A DNA stretch of 64,000 bases, from assembly GCA_023627715.1 (NCBI GenBank), contig JAMAHW010000051.1, forward strand, positions 1 to 64,000, in the 5' to 3' direction. Source of the stretch: Periconia sp. R9002. Lineage: Eukaryota; Ascomycota; Dothideomycetes; Pleosporales; Periconiaceae. Positions 33,736 through 44,947 of this stretch are shown piece by piece (positions within the stretch are counted from its first letter, which is position 1; each line of letters begins with the position of its first letter). The translations under genes and the position numbers were made by a program. A model generated the notes under the pieces. It searched no databases. It was not told where the DNA came from and saw only the letters and a program-made list of their open reading frames with translations.

Positions 33736-34898
33736 ATGACCTGATACAGCTGCTACTGTACGGGGTCGTGGATGTCAGTAAACCAAGCGGTGCCTCGCTT
33801 ATAGAATGTGCTCTGCTTTGCATTGCTGTCGGTACCAGCAATGCTAGCAAGAAAATTGGCTTTCACCCTATCATATCAATCCATTTCCACACAATATGTT
33901 TCCGTGAATCATACAGCGGCCTAAAATCGAAGCACTATTTTCCGGATACCGCTCGCTTTATCTTCTATAGCGGCAATACCGAAGTTCAGGTCAAACAGTT
34001 CATCTCCCTCAATCGAACGTACAACTATTATCTCATGGAAACACGTCTACATCCGTAGTACCGAGCGTTCGATTGTGCGGAGTCGTCAGCCAACCTCGCC
34101 CGCCCCTAGGCAGATTCTATCACCAAAGGTCAGTCCATCATGTATTTTCAAGCAGTATTTTCCGTATACCGATCGCTTTATATTCTATAGCGGGAACTCC
34201 GAAGACCAGGTCAAAAAGTTCATCTCCGTCAATCCCACTTACGACTATTATTCCTCGATCTTCAACGCTCCTCCGTTAGAATCCAAGAACTCCACTAGCA
34301 AGCATCCATAGTATCGAGCATTTAATTCGGCGACACAGACAGATGATGTGGAAGCATCATGCGATGTGCTAGCTTTTCTCGCCACGGGAGATGTCTTGGT
34401 ATTTGGAGCAATCGAATCGAATCGAATTTTGCTGCAAACACGGCTTTCTACTATGTCAATGAAAGATCGACTCTTCTGAGTGGAATTGAAGATGGCAGAA
34501 TCAGTGCTATCCATCATATGGCACCGTACGCAACAAGCCCATCACAGGTCATGGCCATAGAAGACGTGAATGAGGGAATGACATTTGTAAACGGATACAA
34601 ACTGGGCGACAAGAACTGCTCTGTAGTGCGGAGTGTCGCTGCGGGGAATACCCCAGAAGTTATTGCGATTTGAATCGCACACTCTTCTCCCCTCACGGAT
34701 GAACAACGGCGAACGGGAAGCACTCAATGGTAGGCCGAGTCCCAACCGAGCTCGCCACGGGAAATGTCCTCATGCTTGGGGCGATCGAATCGAAACATAC
34801 ACGCAGGGAGAAAAACAATTCCATCCCCACTCACGGATGAACAACGGCAACACCTTATACAACCAATACTACTACCACCACCATTGCTCAAACCAACC

Positions 34899-35216
34899 AT
34901 GTCCAGAAGCAACGGAGACGCGAGCGGCGCAAACGAAACCTGTACGGTTAATATCATCATCATAGACTGCAACGATGGATCGAACACCCAAGCAATCCCA
35001 GTTCTTCTTCTTCTTCTCCGGGCCTATAACCAACAACACGGTCAGCTTGCCCAACTGCTCAGCCGCAACACCACCACAAACGCCGTCAAAGCAATCATCC
35101 ACGGCATCAACCATTCGACGGAGCACATTCGCCTGACCGAGACAACAACCGTTACAGGTGTATCAGCAAAGCTAGCCCTAGATCTCCGCGAACGCGCAGC
35201 GGAGCGCTCTACCTAA
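34899..35216 (+). CDS. Copy B of the unknown family, open for 105 codons
   Basis: It begins MSRSNGDASGANETC, continues IIIIDCNDGSNTQAIPVLL and AYNQQHGQLAQLLSRN, then KAIIHGINHSTEHIRLTE, and ends ERAAERST. It is the only copy in the array open past the point where copy A breaks. No signal peptide or known domain. It lacks part of the N-terminal segment of copy A (AYDVGNAASITR), so it may itself be a derived copy. Expression is unproven. Confidence 0.35.
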   Translation: MSRSNGDASGANETCTVNIIIIDCNDGSNTQAIPVLLLLLRAYNQQHGQLAQLLSRNTTTNAVKAIIHGINHSTEHIRLTETTTVTGVSAKLALDLRERAAERST

Positions 35217-35960
35217 TCGCGAATCAAAGCGAAACGGACAACATCATCATGATTTCATCTCACGATAGTTCGGACCATTCTTTAAAGCGATTCATCCACT
35301 CGATTCAGTATAACAAGGGCTATTTTAATACAAGTACACGCACGCTATACCGCATTCGTGCTCCAAAGCACAAACAGAATCCATGCAGCCTACATGTCCC
35401 ATCACAACAATATCCCCTATTCCCCTGTCCCTCTCTCTTCATAAAAATACCTACCTTTACGACACAACCCCCGCATTGCCAAGTCAAGAAATAGCCCACA
35501 ATAATAAGGAAGGACTGGAATTTGTGTGATTGGATGATGATGATGGATGTGGATACGATTTTTTCCTGGGGGAGATAGGGCATTGCATGGTTATGGTGGT
35601 AGGTGGGATGGGTTGTTTGGATGTTGCTTGGCTTTTTTTTTTTGCTGGTTTGTTGGTTTGGTGGGTTTGGGTGATGTGGGGGGGAGTGGGGATGAGAGGA
35701 AAGAGGGAGGAGGAGGGGGGTGGGTGAAGGGTGGGTGGGGATAAGATGATGGATGTGTGTGTGTGTATGTGTGTGTGCGGTGCGGTGCGGTGTGGGAAGA
35801 ATCGGGACATGAGCTGTTTTTTGTTTTATTATGGATGAGCAAGTGTCAATGCCATGCATCAACAGGTCAGTCATGGCCACAGAAGACGCGACTAACACAA
35901 AGACGTTCATGAACGGTGTACAAACTCGGCAACAAGAACAAGAACTGCTCCATTGGTACT

Positions 35961-36989
35961 TGTGGCAGGAGGTGTGAGTGAGGACGTGGCGTTTTGCGTT
36001 TGCGGGTGTAAGTCTTTTGTAGCGAGCAGGTGGATGAGAAAAAGATGATGCATGTATGTATGTGGTGGAAGGGAGGGAAGGCGGGGAGAGGGAGGGTTAC
36101 GAGATTGATCGAGGATTCTCACACTGTTGATTGAATCAGTTGGTCATGTTATAGGGTGGGGAAAAATGAGAAGAGAAGTAAAAAGTAAAATATAAAGTAC
36201 AAACTTGAACCCTTCTTTTCCTTCGTTTCACCTACATACCTACATATAATGTGTAAGTATGAAGAATGTATGATATATATCATTTCCTTTTTTGACTCGG
36301 GAGTGAAGGACTTAATTCGGCTGTACCCCCAAACCCGAACATCTACACATACTACGTAACTTAATTTACCGTCTATCTTTCCTTGAGAGTCATTACTATG
36401 TATGCATGTACCAGAACAGACCAGACCACACCCTGCGCCGCACGCGCGCGTGTGCCGTTTCACGCGTTTGCGAACGGAGAAGCTATTGAGTTTGATACAT
36501 AGGTATGCATGGCGGTTGAGATACACACTTGTTGATGGAGGTTAGATGGACTTCAAAGGATAGACATTTTCGTGAGACGCGACAATTTTTTTCTTCTTCT
36601 CTCTCTACTTTAAAGGTACATCTGAGGTCAACGATTTGGGTTTTCAGTTCATTGTTCATTGTCATTTTTTTGCTTTCTCATCGTTTTTGGTTTTCGTGTG
36701 CGTTCAATTCATCGCTTTGTTCGTTTCATTTTCGTTCAAGACACGCTCACTCGCTCAATACAATAGATGGATAGAAAAGAAGAAAGGTAAGAACATTGGA
36801 AAAGAAACAATCTAAAAAAAACCCCCACCCGATTCAAACAAGAAAAATGAAAAGAAAAAAAAAAAAATGTAACAAAAATTTCAAAAAAAAAAAAAAAAAA
36901 AAAACCCCCCCCCTATAAAAAAAACAAAAATTAAAAAAAAAAAAAAAAAAAACGAAGAGTCAAACTCCCCCCACCCCCCCGTCTCTCAG
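35961..36989. other. Intergenic with long homopolymers
   Basis: About 1 kb. It includes two A runs of about 20 or more bases (36883-36904 and 36933-36952) around a C9 run, just downstream of the proline-rich gene. No gene is seen. The (GT)n tract at 35757-35777 lies just to the left. Confidence 0.55.
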
Positions 36990-38342
36990 CTAAAACTTCT
37001 TATCCAACTTCTTCAAAAACCCACTGATCCCCTTCTCCACCTTCTCCGCCCTCTTGCCCATGTTGCTACTATGCTGCGTGCCGCCGGGGCGTTCGTGATT
37101 CACCACCGTGGCTTCCTGCTCGGTAGGGCGGTACAATTGCTGGTGCATGTTATACGGATTCTGTTCTGCGGGGGGCGACGTAGCGCTGTAGGTGAACTGA
37201 GCGTAGCCGCCAGGCGGAGGAGAGGCGAGGGGTTGGTACTGCGGGGGTTGAGAGGAGTAGGGGGGTGAGGGGAGGGGGGATTGCTGGCCGTGGGGGGGAG
37301 GGGATGTGGGTGGGTAGTTTGCGTATTGGGTGACGGGGAGGGTGGAGTGGCGCTGGAGACCCGGAGGGCTTTGTGGGGGTGGTGGAATGGAGGAGGGTGC
37401 GGCGGGGGAGTGTTGGAGGGGTGGTGGACCTGAGGAGAAGGTGGAGGAGCGCGAGGGAGGGCCGGGCATGTAGGGTTGCGAGGAGGTGGGTTGTGGGGTG
37501 AAGGTGGTTTGGAGGGGGTTGGCGGAGTAGGGTTGGGATTGCGGAATCGTGTTGAGGCCGGTGCCGTCGGCGGCGTCCGGGGGTGGTGGTGTCTTTTCGC
37601 GGTGGGCGATGGGTTCTGGGGCTGCGGGCGCGGCTGGGTTGTAGGCCATGGGTGCGTAATTTGCGGTTGGGTCTGATGCTGTAGTGGTGGGAGGGCTGGA
37701 GGTTGGAGGGCCTGGGAAGGAAGGGGCGCCGCTGAGGCTGGGGCTCCGGCTGGAGTGGGAGAAGGCGGCTTTTTCGAGTTTGGCTATCAAGGGGTTGATG
37801 GGGTCGTTTTTGGTGGTGTCGGGGGCAGGTGGTGCGGAGGGGTTCTCAAGGATGTGGAGCTGGTGAGGTTGGGCGACTCTTTTGAGCGAGTCGAGGAACA
37901 GGCTGGCGTCGTCCGGGGTCCAGAAGTAGAGGTCGAGCGTGTGGATTTTGTACATGTATTTACCGTTGTTGTTGGGGTCGGGGGCGGGGAGATGCCATTG
38001 GGACATGTCCTGGTGGGGAGAGGCGTCTACGGTCAGGGTGAAGAGACACGGGTGTTTGAAAGATTGTTCGATCTTGACCGTGTCCAAAAGACCGGCAAAG
38101 GCATCCTGATCGGGGGTTCCTGCATGGTTGGCGACTTCTATGCGGCCGGTCCTCTGCATGGGGTTGTGGTAGAGATATACGTAGGAGCCCTTGTCGAAGC
38201 GGTCGTGGAGGGGTTTGTATGTCGGCGGGGAGAAGTAGTAGTGCACATCGGCGAAGCTATATATCAATTAGAAGAGGAATAGGAGGGACTGAGATGAGAC
38301 GCACAGGGTCAATAGAGACACCTCGCCTTGCTGGGGAGGCAT
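36990..38342 (-). CDS. Conserved fungal protein with folded N-terminal domain and Pro-rich tail
   Basis: Two exons, 38342-38305 and 38256-36990, giving 434 aa. Spliced start MPPQQGEVSLLTLFADVHYY. Residues about 1-150 look globular and conserved (HDRFDKGSYVYLYHNP, GRIEVANHAGTPDQDAFAGL, YKIHTLDLYFWTPDDASLFL). The long middle is Pro/Ser/Gln-rich and disordered. The C-terminal 30 residues are basic and helical (NMGKRAEKVEKGISGFLKKL). I recall close relatives across Pezizomycotina annotated only as conserved hypothetical. No catalytic motif. A membrane- or lipid-binding C-terminal helix is possible but inferred. Very C-rich coding strand; reverse frames are shadows. Confidence 0.78.
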
Positions 38343-38894
38343 TTTGAAGACAAAATATGTACGTATATGTGTGAACACGTGAGGCGTGATGCTGATGGCA
38401 GCTATATACAGCACCTCAAGTGAATGTATCAATATACGCAGGCGGGGGTAACAAAAGAAGGCCTGCGGATATGAATATCAGCATCAAACGGAGAGGAGAA
38501 GATGTAGAGAGAGAAGAGAGAAAATATATCCATGGACTCGGCAGCAAGGGCCGCCAACGGCTTTGGGATGGTGATGCTATTTCGGTCGTCTCGAAGCGCC
38601 CACACAGCTCTGATCGTGGGGGGGTTCAGCGCCTAGCTAGCTAACTGCGTCCGTGCTAAGTAGTGTACGACGACCCCTGCCAGCCATAGGACCTCCGAGA
38701 AATTTGAACATCTGCCATTGAACCATCCGCAACACCACTTCATCCTTCCCATCCTTCCCATCCTCGCCCCGGCCGTATCGCCAAATCCACCGCGCCGTGC
38801 AGATAACCCTCCTACGATTCTGCGCGGTCCACAGTCGCCACTCCCCCTCTCCCCCCTCGAGGGCTCTCGCATCCATCCATCCACCGCCCCCAAC
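38343..38894. other. Divergent intergenic region
   Basis: About 550 bp between the Pro-rich gene and uS8m, with both starts facing away. The last 130 bp before uS8m is C-rich and resembles a leader. No further feature. Confidence 0.5.
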
Positions 38895-39488
38895 ATGTCT
38901 CTCGTCAACCTCGCACACGTGTGCTCGCATCTGCAGAATGCATCTAAGGCCCGGCTCGGCCTGACCTCTATCCCCGTGTCTAAGCTGCACGTCAATCTCG
39001 CTCTGGGCCTGCAGCGCGAGGGCTTCATCTCGAGCGTCACCCTCGGCGGCCAGGCCCCTCCCCGGCCGTACCTCCTCCAGAACACGCTCAGCCCCGAAGA
39101 GCATGAGAAGCTGGCCGAGAAGCTGGCGCACCAACCGTGGAACGCATACCCGACGCGATCAGAAAAAGACTCGCCGCTGGGCAAGGAACAACAGTTCAAT
39201 GTGAATGTGCCCCAGAATCCCGCCCAGCGGAGACTGTGGCTCGGCCTCAAGTACTGGAACAACGAGCCCGTGCTCACCAACATGAAGCTGCTCAGCAAGC
39301 CCACGCGCAGGATATGGGTGACGAGCGAGGACCTGGCCAAAGTTACGCGCACGCGGCAGGCAGGCTACATCAAGGGCATGACGCACCCGGGAGAGTGTGT
39401 GTTTCTTACCACGGATCGAGGCATTTTGGAGGCTAGAGAATGTGTTGAGAGGAGAATTGGAGGCATGGTGCTTTGCCGGGTGTGGTAG
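38895..39488 (+). CDS. Mitochondrial small-subunit ribosomal protein uS8m
   Basis: Single exon, 197 aa. The N-terminus MSLVNLAHVCSHLQNASKARL and the following LQREGFISSV are the S8 fold start. The C-terminus has TRRIWVTSEDLAKV and ends GILEARECVERRIGGMVLCRVW, matching the conserved S8 C-terminal beta-structure. An insert between these parts is normal for fungal mitochondrial versions. uS8 binds helix h21 of the small rRNA; here it would act in the mitochondrial matrix. No separate long presequence is visible. Confidence 0.87.
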   Translation: MSLVNLAHVCSHLQNASKARLGLTSIPVSKLHVNLALGLQREGFISSVTLGGQAPPRPYLLQNTLSPEEHEKLAEKLAHQPWNAYPTRSEKDSPLGKEQQFNVNVPQNPAQRRLWLGLKYWNNEPVLTNMKLLSKPTRRIWVTSEDLAKVTRTRQAGYIKGMTHPGECVFLTTDRGILEARECVERRIGGMVLCRVW

Positions 39489-40583
39489 GAGCGGGGGTGA
39501 AGAGATTGCGAATTGAATTGGTGGGAAGGCATATGATATCTATTGAAAACATACAAAGGATATCCATTGCGATGCTCACGATACCTTGGCAGACGAAGCT
39601 GCATCAAGCAGGATAGACAAAAGGAGGTAGCGCTTTGCGGATGCATGAGTGCGGCGTTGTGCTGTCTGGCAATTGTATTTTGTACATGGCTTGGCGGGTG
39701 CGAGTGGAGTGTAAGAATAGCGCACCGAATCTTGTAGGATTATGTATCATAAATGTATACATGTTTGTCGAGACAGAAACATGGCAAATGGTATCCATCA
39801 TCAATGACTGATTGTGGTGGATTCACGTGCATTGGACCTCACCCCTGCCGCCGGCGCTAGACTGCATGCATATGGATGGATGCGGAGCAGAGCGGAACAG
39901 GCACCACGCCCAAAATAGAGACGGAGACTTTCACCGCAGAGGCAACTGATACTACCTACATGTACATACATTAGATACATAGATACATACATATGAAAAC
40001 AGACATATACAATAGAAGATAAACATCCATCTACAGAGGTATGCCTATGTCATAGCACAGCCACAGATTCCAAACTGGCCGCCCGCACATCCCTGCATAC
40101 TAGCCGATGGGGTGAGATTGAGAGAGAGAGAAAACAAGAGAGTAGACAGTAGAGAGCGCCACGCCAAGGGCTTCTAGGCAGGCGGCGGCCCTCTCTCTCT
40201 CCCCCTTCAGCCCCAGTCTGATGTCGTGAACCCTCCCTCTCCCTCTTGAACTCTTGCTTGCCTTTGGACACCAAGAGACAAAGTCAAGTCGAGCGTTTTG
40301 TTTTGTTTTTTTATTTTGCCCCTTTTTCATTCGGTTGATTGAGTGACTGCTCAGTGCACGCTCCGACTCAGCCGAGGGACCATCAGCTTTTGGTTTTCCC
40401 CAAACGAGAACCCAACGCGCGTTTCTCTGCGATACCACGAGTGAGGAGTGAATGTTTTTTTGTGCGAGGGACATACGGATCTGAGAAGAGACTTGGAATA
40501 ATAGAGTGGGAATAGGGAAGAGGAGGATTTTCAAGGGAATACAATACAAGCTTGAGAGGAAGGGTGGTGTGGTGCGTGCAGCC
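39489..40583. other. Intergenic
   Basis: About 1.1 kb between two rightward genes. It contains an (AT/AC)-rich stretch with repeated TACAT words at 39950-40010 and a CT/GA-rich leader upstream of the membrane protein. No gene is supportable. Confidence 0.5.
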
Positions 40584-41977
40584 ATGCATTTACCGCGTGC
40601 GGAGGAAGCTGCTGCCCTGGACAAGAGGCTCAACTCGACTGCCAAATCCCTTTTGGCGGTACGTCTCTCTTTCTCTCTCTCCTTGAATCATCGTGTGCGT
40701 GTGCGTGTAATTGCGCAATTGGCTAATCCAACACCCGTCGTCAGGTCGGCATCATCGCCCTCGTCATCTTCGTCCTCCTCATCATCGTCTACTGCTGCAA
40801 CCTCCAGTACCGCGGTAAGAACAGGGCGGCCAAGAAGCCCCGCGACAAACTTCCCTCCCTCTTCAAACCCAGCACCTGGCGCAACCCCGACCAGCGCGGC
40901 CAGTACTCGACCAGCCTGCAGGACAACGAATTGACCTCCACCTCGACCGCCTACCATGCACAATCCAACGGAGCCGCCTCCGTCGCCGAGGCAGACCAGC
41001 ACCACGATGCCAACCAGGGAACCGCCGGCGTCGACCGCAATACGTCGGTCCGCAGCGTCATGACCCTCCCCGCCTACGCCCCCGTCGCGAGAGAGAACGA
41101 GCGCATACTAGCCAGGGAAGGCGAGCGAGGGGGCATCGACACGGTGGTGGAATTCCCCGAAACCGTCGATGAAGAAGAAGAAAGACGAGAAGGCGAAATG
41201 GAATCACTCTACCAAATCCGCCTCGCCCGCCGCGCAGAAGCCCGCGAGCGCGAAGAGCGACGACAGGCCCGGCGCGAAGCCCGCCAGCGCGGCGACTACG
41301 AAACCCTAGCGGAAATCCGCAGAAGAGCAGAACAAGCGGCCGAGGAATCCCTCTCCCAAATGCTCATCGCCGAGCACCAGAACGTCAACCGCGACCGCCG
41401 CGTCTCCTCCGTCCAGTACGCAGACCTCGGCGTCGCGCGCCACGACGGCACCCGCCTGCGCGCAAACTCGTCCGACTCGACCGACGTGCGCCCGCTGCTC
41501 GATTCAGCCGCCTCGATATCCGGCCAGAGCGCCCGCTCCCGCGCCGTCAGCAACAACACCCTCAACACATCCCTCCACCACCGCGGCGCCTCCGCCTCCT
41601 CCGTCCTCTCCATCTCCTCCCGCGGCTCCGACGACTTCGACTTCTCCACCACCACATACACCCCCGCCGGCGCACTCACCTCGTCCCCGCACACCGACGA
41701 CTTCGAAGTCGTTTCCCTCCCCCCGCAACACCCCGCGTACCCGCCTTCAACGCACTCACGCTCCGGCTCCAGAGTCACGACACCCGTTCCGCCACCCCCG
41801 ATACATATCCCGAATGAAGACGCGCCCGCGTATGAGGATCCGCCCACGTACACGAGTCCGGTTGCTACGAGGCCGTCTGGTGCGCCGTCGTTGCCGTCGC
41901 TTGAGCGGCTGCCGAGTATACATGTCACGCCGGAGAGTGTGGGGAGGGGGGAAGAGGGTGAGGAGGGGCGGAGGTGA
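40584..41977 (+). CDS. Single-pass membrane protein with PPxY motif
   Basis: Exons 40584-40658 and 40745-41977, 435 aa. A short lumenal or external N-terminus (MHLPRAEEAAALDKRLNST) is followed by one strong helix (VGIIALVIFVLLIIVYCC, about 26-43) and a Lys/Arg-rich stop-transfer region. The rest is disordered, with a charged coiled coil (EEEERREGEMESLYQIRLAR, and QARREARQRGDYETLAEIRR) and Ser-rich stretches. PPTY (391-394) in APAYEDPPTYT is a WW-domain ligand. Family knowledge suggests that small membrane proteins with PPxY recruit Rsp5/Nedd4 ligases for ubiquitin-dependent sorting; that role is inferred here. The intron splits just before the helix in phase 0. An upstream in-frame ATG at 40506 is an alternative. 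Confidence 0.75.
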
Positions 41978-42767
41978 CGAGACGAGTTGGGGAAGGGGGG
42001 TTAGTTTCATACTCTGACCCCTCTTCTCCCACAGGAAATTAAACTTTCTTCTTCTTCTTTGCTATTTATTCTCTCTCTCTCTCCCTTCATTTACGCAGCG
42101 AACGAGCGAGCAAGGGAGGTGGTATGTTTTTTTTTTATTTTTTGTGCCTGGGTAATGTCTAGCGTAGCGTCTTTGTTACATCTCCCCTTTTTCTTTCGTT
42201 TTGGCGGTGTTTTAAGGGCAGGAAGGTACGGCGTTTTTGTGGAGTTAAGTTTGGGGAGGGGGGCGTTTTTTTTTTCAGACACTTATATATTTGTGCGGTG
42301 AGCGAGTCGAGCGAAATGGGAGGAGAAGGCGATGTGGATGTGGATGTGGATGTGGACGTATATATGAGTTAGTCTTTTTGCATAAGTATCTCTCCCCCTT
42401 TTGAAGGGAGAGACAGGAAGGAGTAGAGGGCAGGGAGGATAGAGAGAGAGAGGAAAAGTTACGTAAATCTGGAGAAATATATATATACAACGTATATATA
42501 TACATACATGCCTATAACATACAAACACTCCCATACGTATTTACATTTTTTTTTCGCTTCTTCTTTTGTGGTGGAGAAATGTATGTAAGCAATGGAAATG
42601 AAACCATCTCATCAATCGCAGTACAGAGTTATTATTGTTATCCCTGGATAGGTATGTATGTATGGGTATTGATTGATTGATCGACGCACGTAGCTTAAGA
42701 AGAGAAGAGAGAAAAATGTAGGGGAATGGAAGGTATGGAATTGGGTAGGATGGATAGATAGATATAT

Positions 42768-42786
42768 AGGTAGGTACCTAGGTAGT
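42768..42786. repeat. TAGGTAGGTACCTAGGTAG block
   Basis: The longest of several related blocks in this window; it is also nearly palindromic. Others lie at about 4936, 10416, 15666, 28630, 55311 and 60822. See findings. Confidence 0.5.
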
Positions 42787-43165
42787 GAGTGGTTTTAAAG
42801 GCAAGTTGTGTAAACGCGTGCTACTTCCACTCTTTTCTTCCTACTATTATTACAGTCTTATAATCTTAAGGGAAAGGAAGTATGTAGGAAGCGTCCTTTT
42901 TAGGTGGGGTTTGTTTGTTTGGAGGTGTGTGTGTGTGGGGTTGGTGTAGGGGTGGGTTTATGTACGTGTTGTTGATGTTTTTTGGGGACGGGGGGGTAGT
43001 GGGGAAGGGGGAAAGGAGAGGGGAGGGGAGGGGAGGTGTGGACATGGAGATGGATATTAGAGATCTATGTATACATGTAGGTATTAATAGGATTGATACT
43101 GATGAAATGAAATGGTGAATTGGTGTAGAATATGTTTACCTTACATAAGTATTGATACAGGTAAA

Positions 43166-43182
43166 GGGGGGGGGGGGGGGGG
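43166..43182 (+). repeat. G17 homopolymer
   Basis: Seventeen consecutive G residues on the plus strand in intergenic DNA. Length may be variable or a base-calling artefact. Confidence 0.6.
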
Positions 43183-44183
43183 TTATTGGTAACCTAATCG
43201 CCAATCTCGAATGAAGCGCTCCGTACCCGCATTGAAGATTGGTTACATAGGAAGACACTGCCTTAGAGCGTGGCTTCTATACCAGTTCATCATTGTACAA
43301 GATTGTACAATCACTTGGTTCTCGGGCCGGAACGGGCACTTATCTATACTTTTTGGTTTTTTTCTTTTTCCTGGTATGTTAAGTGTGTATCCTGAGGTCT
43401 ACCTACATACCTACATGGGTATATACATACATACCTGTACATATATGGTTATTTTTATGTAACTAATAGTTACATATTGATGTGAGCTCGTCCTTATATA
43501 GCCAAGGACGTTGGTTACTTGAGATCGCAACCTGAGATTATACCGTGACTAATTACATCCATTAATTACGGAGAAAGAAAATGCTTTGGATAGATAGTTA
43601 TTTGCTTTTTCTCTCTAGTAAGTAAGGCCGTCGCCCGCCTTTTTGGGGAGCATGGATGTGACTAGGTAGGGTGAAAGAAGATAATGGCTGACCGGTTCGT
43701 ATATGCAAGGCTCGATTATTTATTACATACAATCATTCGCCCGCTCCCACAGTGGCATGTAACCGAATCGATATGCAAGTGGGCGGGGTGCGCAGCCACG
43801 ATACGATCAGCCTTGCTGCGCAGCAACCTACAAGTTTTTTTTTTCTCAGCCTGATCACTGGCAGTGCTCACACTTACTTCAACCAACTTCGATCCTATAC
43901 ACGCGCTCGCTCATCAGTCTTCGCTTCCGTGGATACTAATACCTTTAATTTATGTTGATTGCTGTGCAGTGTTCGTTGCATTGCCACTTTTCAGTGCTCT
44001 AGGCTTGGTGGAACGAACGCCTCGCCCTTCAGAAGATCAGGTACGGTCCACCACGCAATCGCGGCCTCCGTTCTCTATTTCCGCTATCGCTCCCAGGCTG
44101 ATGTATAAGTTTAGGTCTCGAAGCCTCTATAATCTTTTTTTCTTTGCGAAGTGGTCTTGACTGCACATAAGATATTCGACAAA

Positions 44184-44560
44184 ATGCCTTTTAAATCTCA
44201 CCCGCCGAAGATAGATCCGAAAAAAGCAGAAGCGGAAGAAGCAGAAGCGGCGAAGGCAAGAGCGGAGGAGGCAAGAGTTAGCTTCCATCATGATTCCTCT
44301 AGGGTCAATCTGAAACCAGAGATGGTGTTCTGCTACGATTGCCGTTGCAAATGGTATTCCAATGTGCGGGGTTTGACATGTCTACAGTGTGGAAGCGATT
44401 TAATTGCAATAGTATGTGATCCGCTATCCCTTACTTATGAACTTACTTGTATTGACATTCATATTAGATTGAAAGTGACAACGACCCCCGAGATACCAAC
44501 AACTACTTTGATATCGACGAACCCCTAGATGTCAACGACCCCCCAGCTTTCAGCGTCTGA
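44184..44560 (+). CDS. Zinc-ribbon protein resembling the N-terminus of RING-type E3 ligases
   Basis: Exons 44184-44411 and 44468-44560, 106 aa. After a Lys/Glu/Ala helix comes the zinc-ribbon CYDCRCKWYSNVRGLTCLQC followed by IAIIESDNDPRD, formed by splicing. This pattern, including the acidic ND/PR end, matches the N-terminal ribbon of RNF126/RNF115-type ligases as found in fungi, but no RING follows. The frame does not truly end at TGA: it stays open after it for 96 codons to a TAG at 44849 and then enters the propeller frame. It may therefore be the 5' part of a broken larger gene. Family likeness by eye only. Confidence 0.5.
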
Positions 44561-44947
44561 AGAGGCTATCGTCGCCGCTACCCTCGAAAGCATCCCTATC
44601 AATCCACTGAATCATCAACCGTCTACCCAGAGACACCCGAGGATATCATCTGGCAACTCTCCAGTCCCGAAGTAGTCCAAACTCCACCTTCAAGGACTCC
44701 CGACATGGTCCAAATTTCATCTTCAAGGAGTCCCCACATGGTCCAAAGCTATAGTTCGAGTGCCAATAATCAAATGGAGATCGCGCTACTGTTAGGACTA
44801 TATCGAGAATCACGAGATGATCATGAGAGAAGCTCCATCGTTACTGGATAGTCTGGGAATATACCAAACTCAACAAAACACTGGCAAACCGAAGTCCAGC
44901 ATTTGAATAATTCGAGTGTGAAAATCAGAAAGGTTAGAGGACATCCA
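44561..44947 (+). other. In-frame linker between two stop-interrupted frames
   Basis: Reading on from the TGA at 44558-44560 in the same frame gives Ser/Pro-rich sequence with an internal echo (TPDMVQISSSRSPHMVQS) and then a helix-like MEIALLLGLYRESRDDHE. TAG at 44849-44851 is the only further stop before the propeller frame. I could not find splice sites that bypass either stop in frame. Confidence 0.45.

Larger units (their letters stand above)
33240..35960 (+). repeat. Array of decayed copies of an unidentified small gene family
   Basis: Several segments recur as diverged copies. (a) 33525-33725 and 34899-35090 both start with MSRSNxDA, keep GANET and continue to QAIPVLLLRA. (b) About 33930-34035 and 34150-34255 both encode YFPxTxRFIFYSGNxExQVK followed by FIS and TYxYY. 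(c) About 34550-34620 and 35870-35955 share VMAxED, then NGYKLG and KNCS. (d) About 34375-34420 and 34748-34790 share a CCACGGGA(G/A)ATGTC...GGAGC/GGGGC...ATCGAATCGAA block. Copies are broken by stops and shifts. I do not recognise the family. It is a local cluster of duplicated gene fragments, not a simple satellite, because the shared words are protein-like and separated by unrelated sequence. Confidence 0.6.
41978..44183. other. Long intergenic region with simple repeats
   Basis: About 2.2 kb without a supportable gene. It contains CT and TA dinucleotide tracts, TAGGTAGGTACCTAGGTAG (42768-42786), a G-rich block (about 42984-43036) with several GGGG runs, and a G17 run (43166-43182). Short frames inside are compositional. 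Confidence 0.55.
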
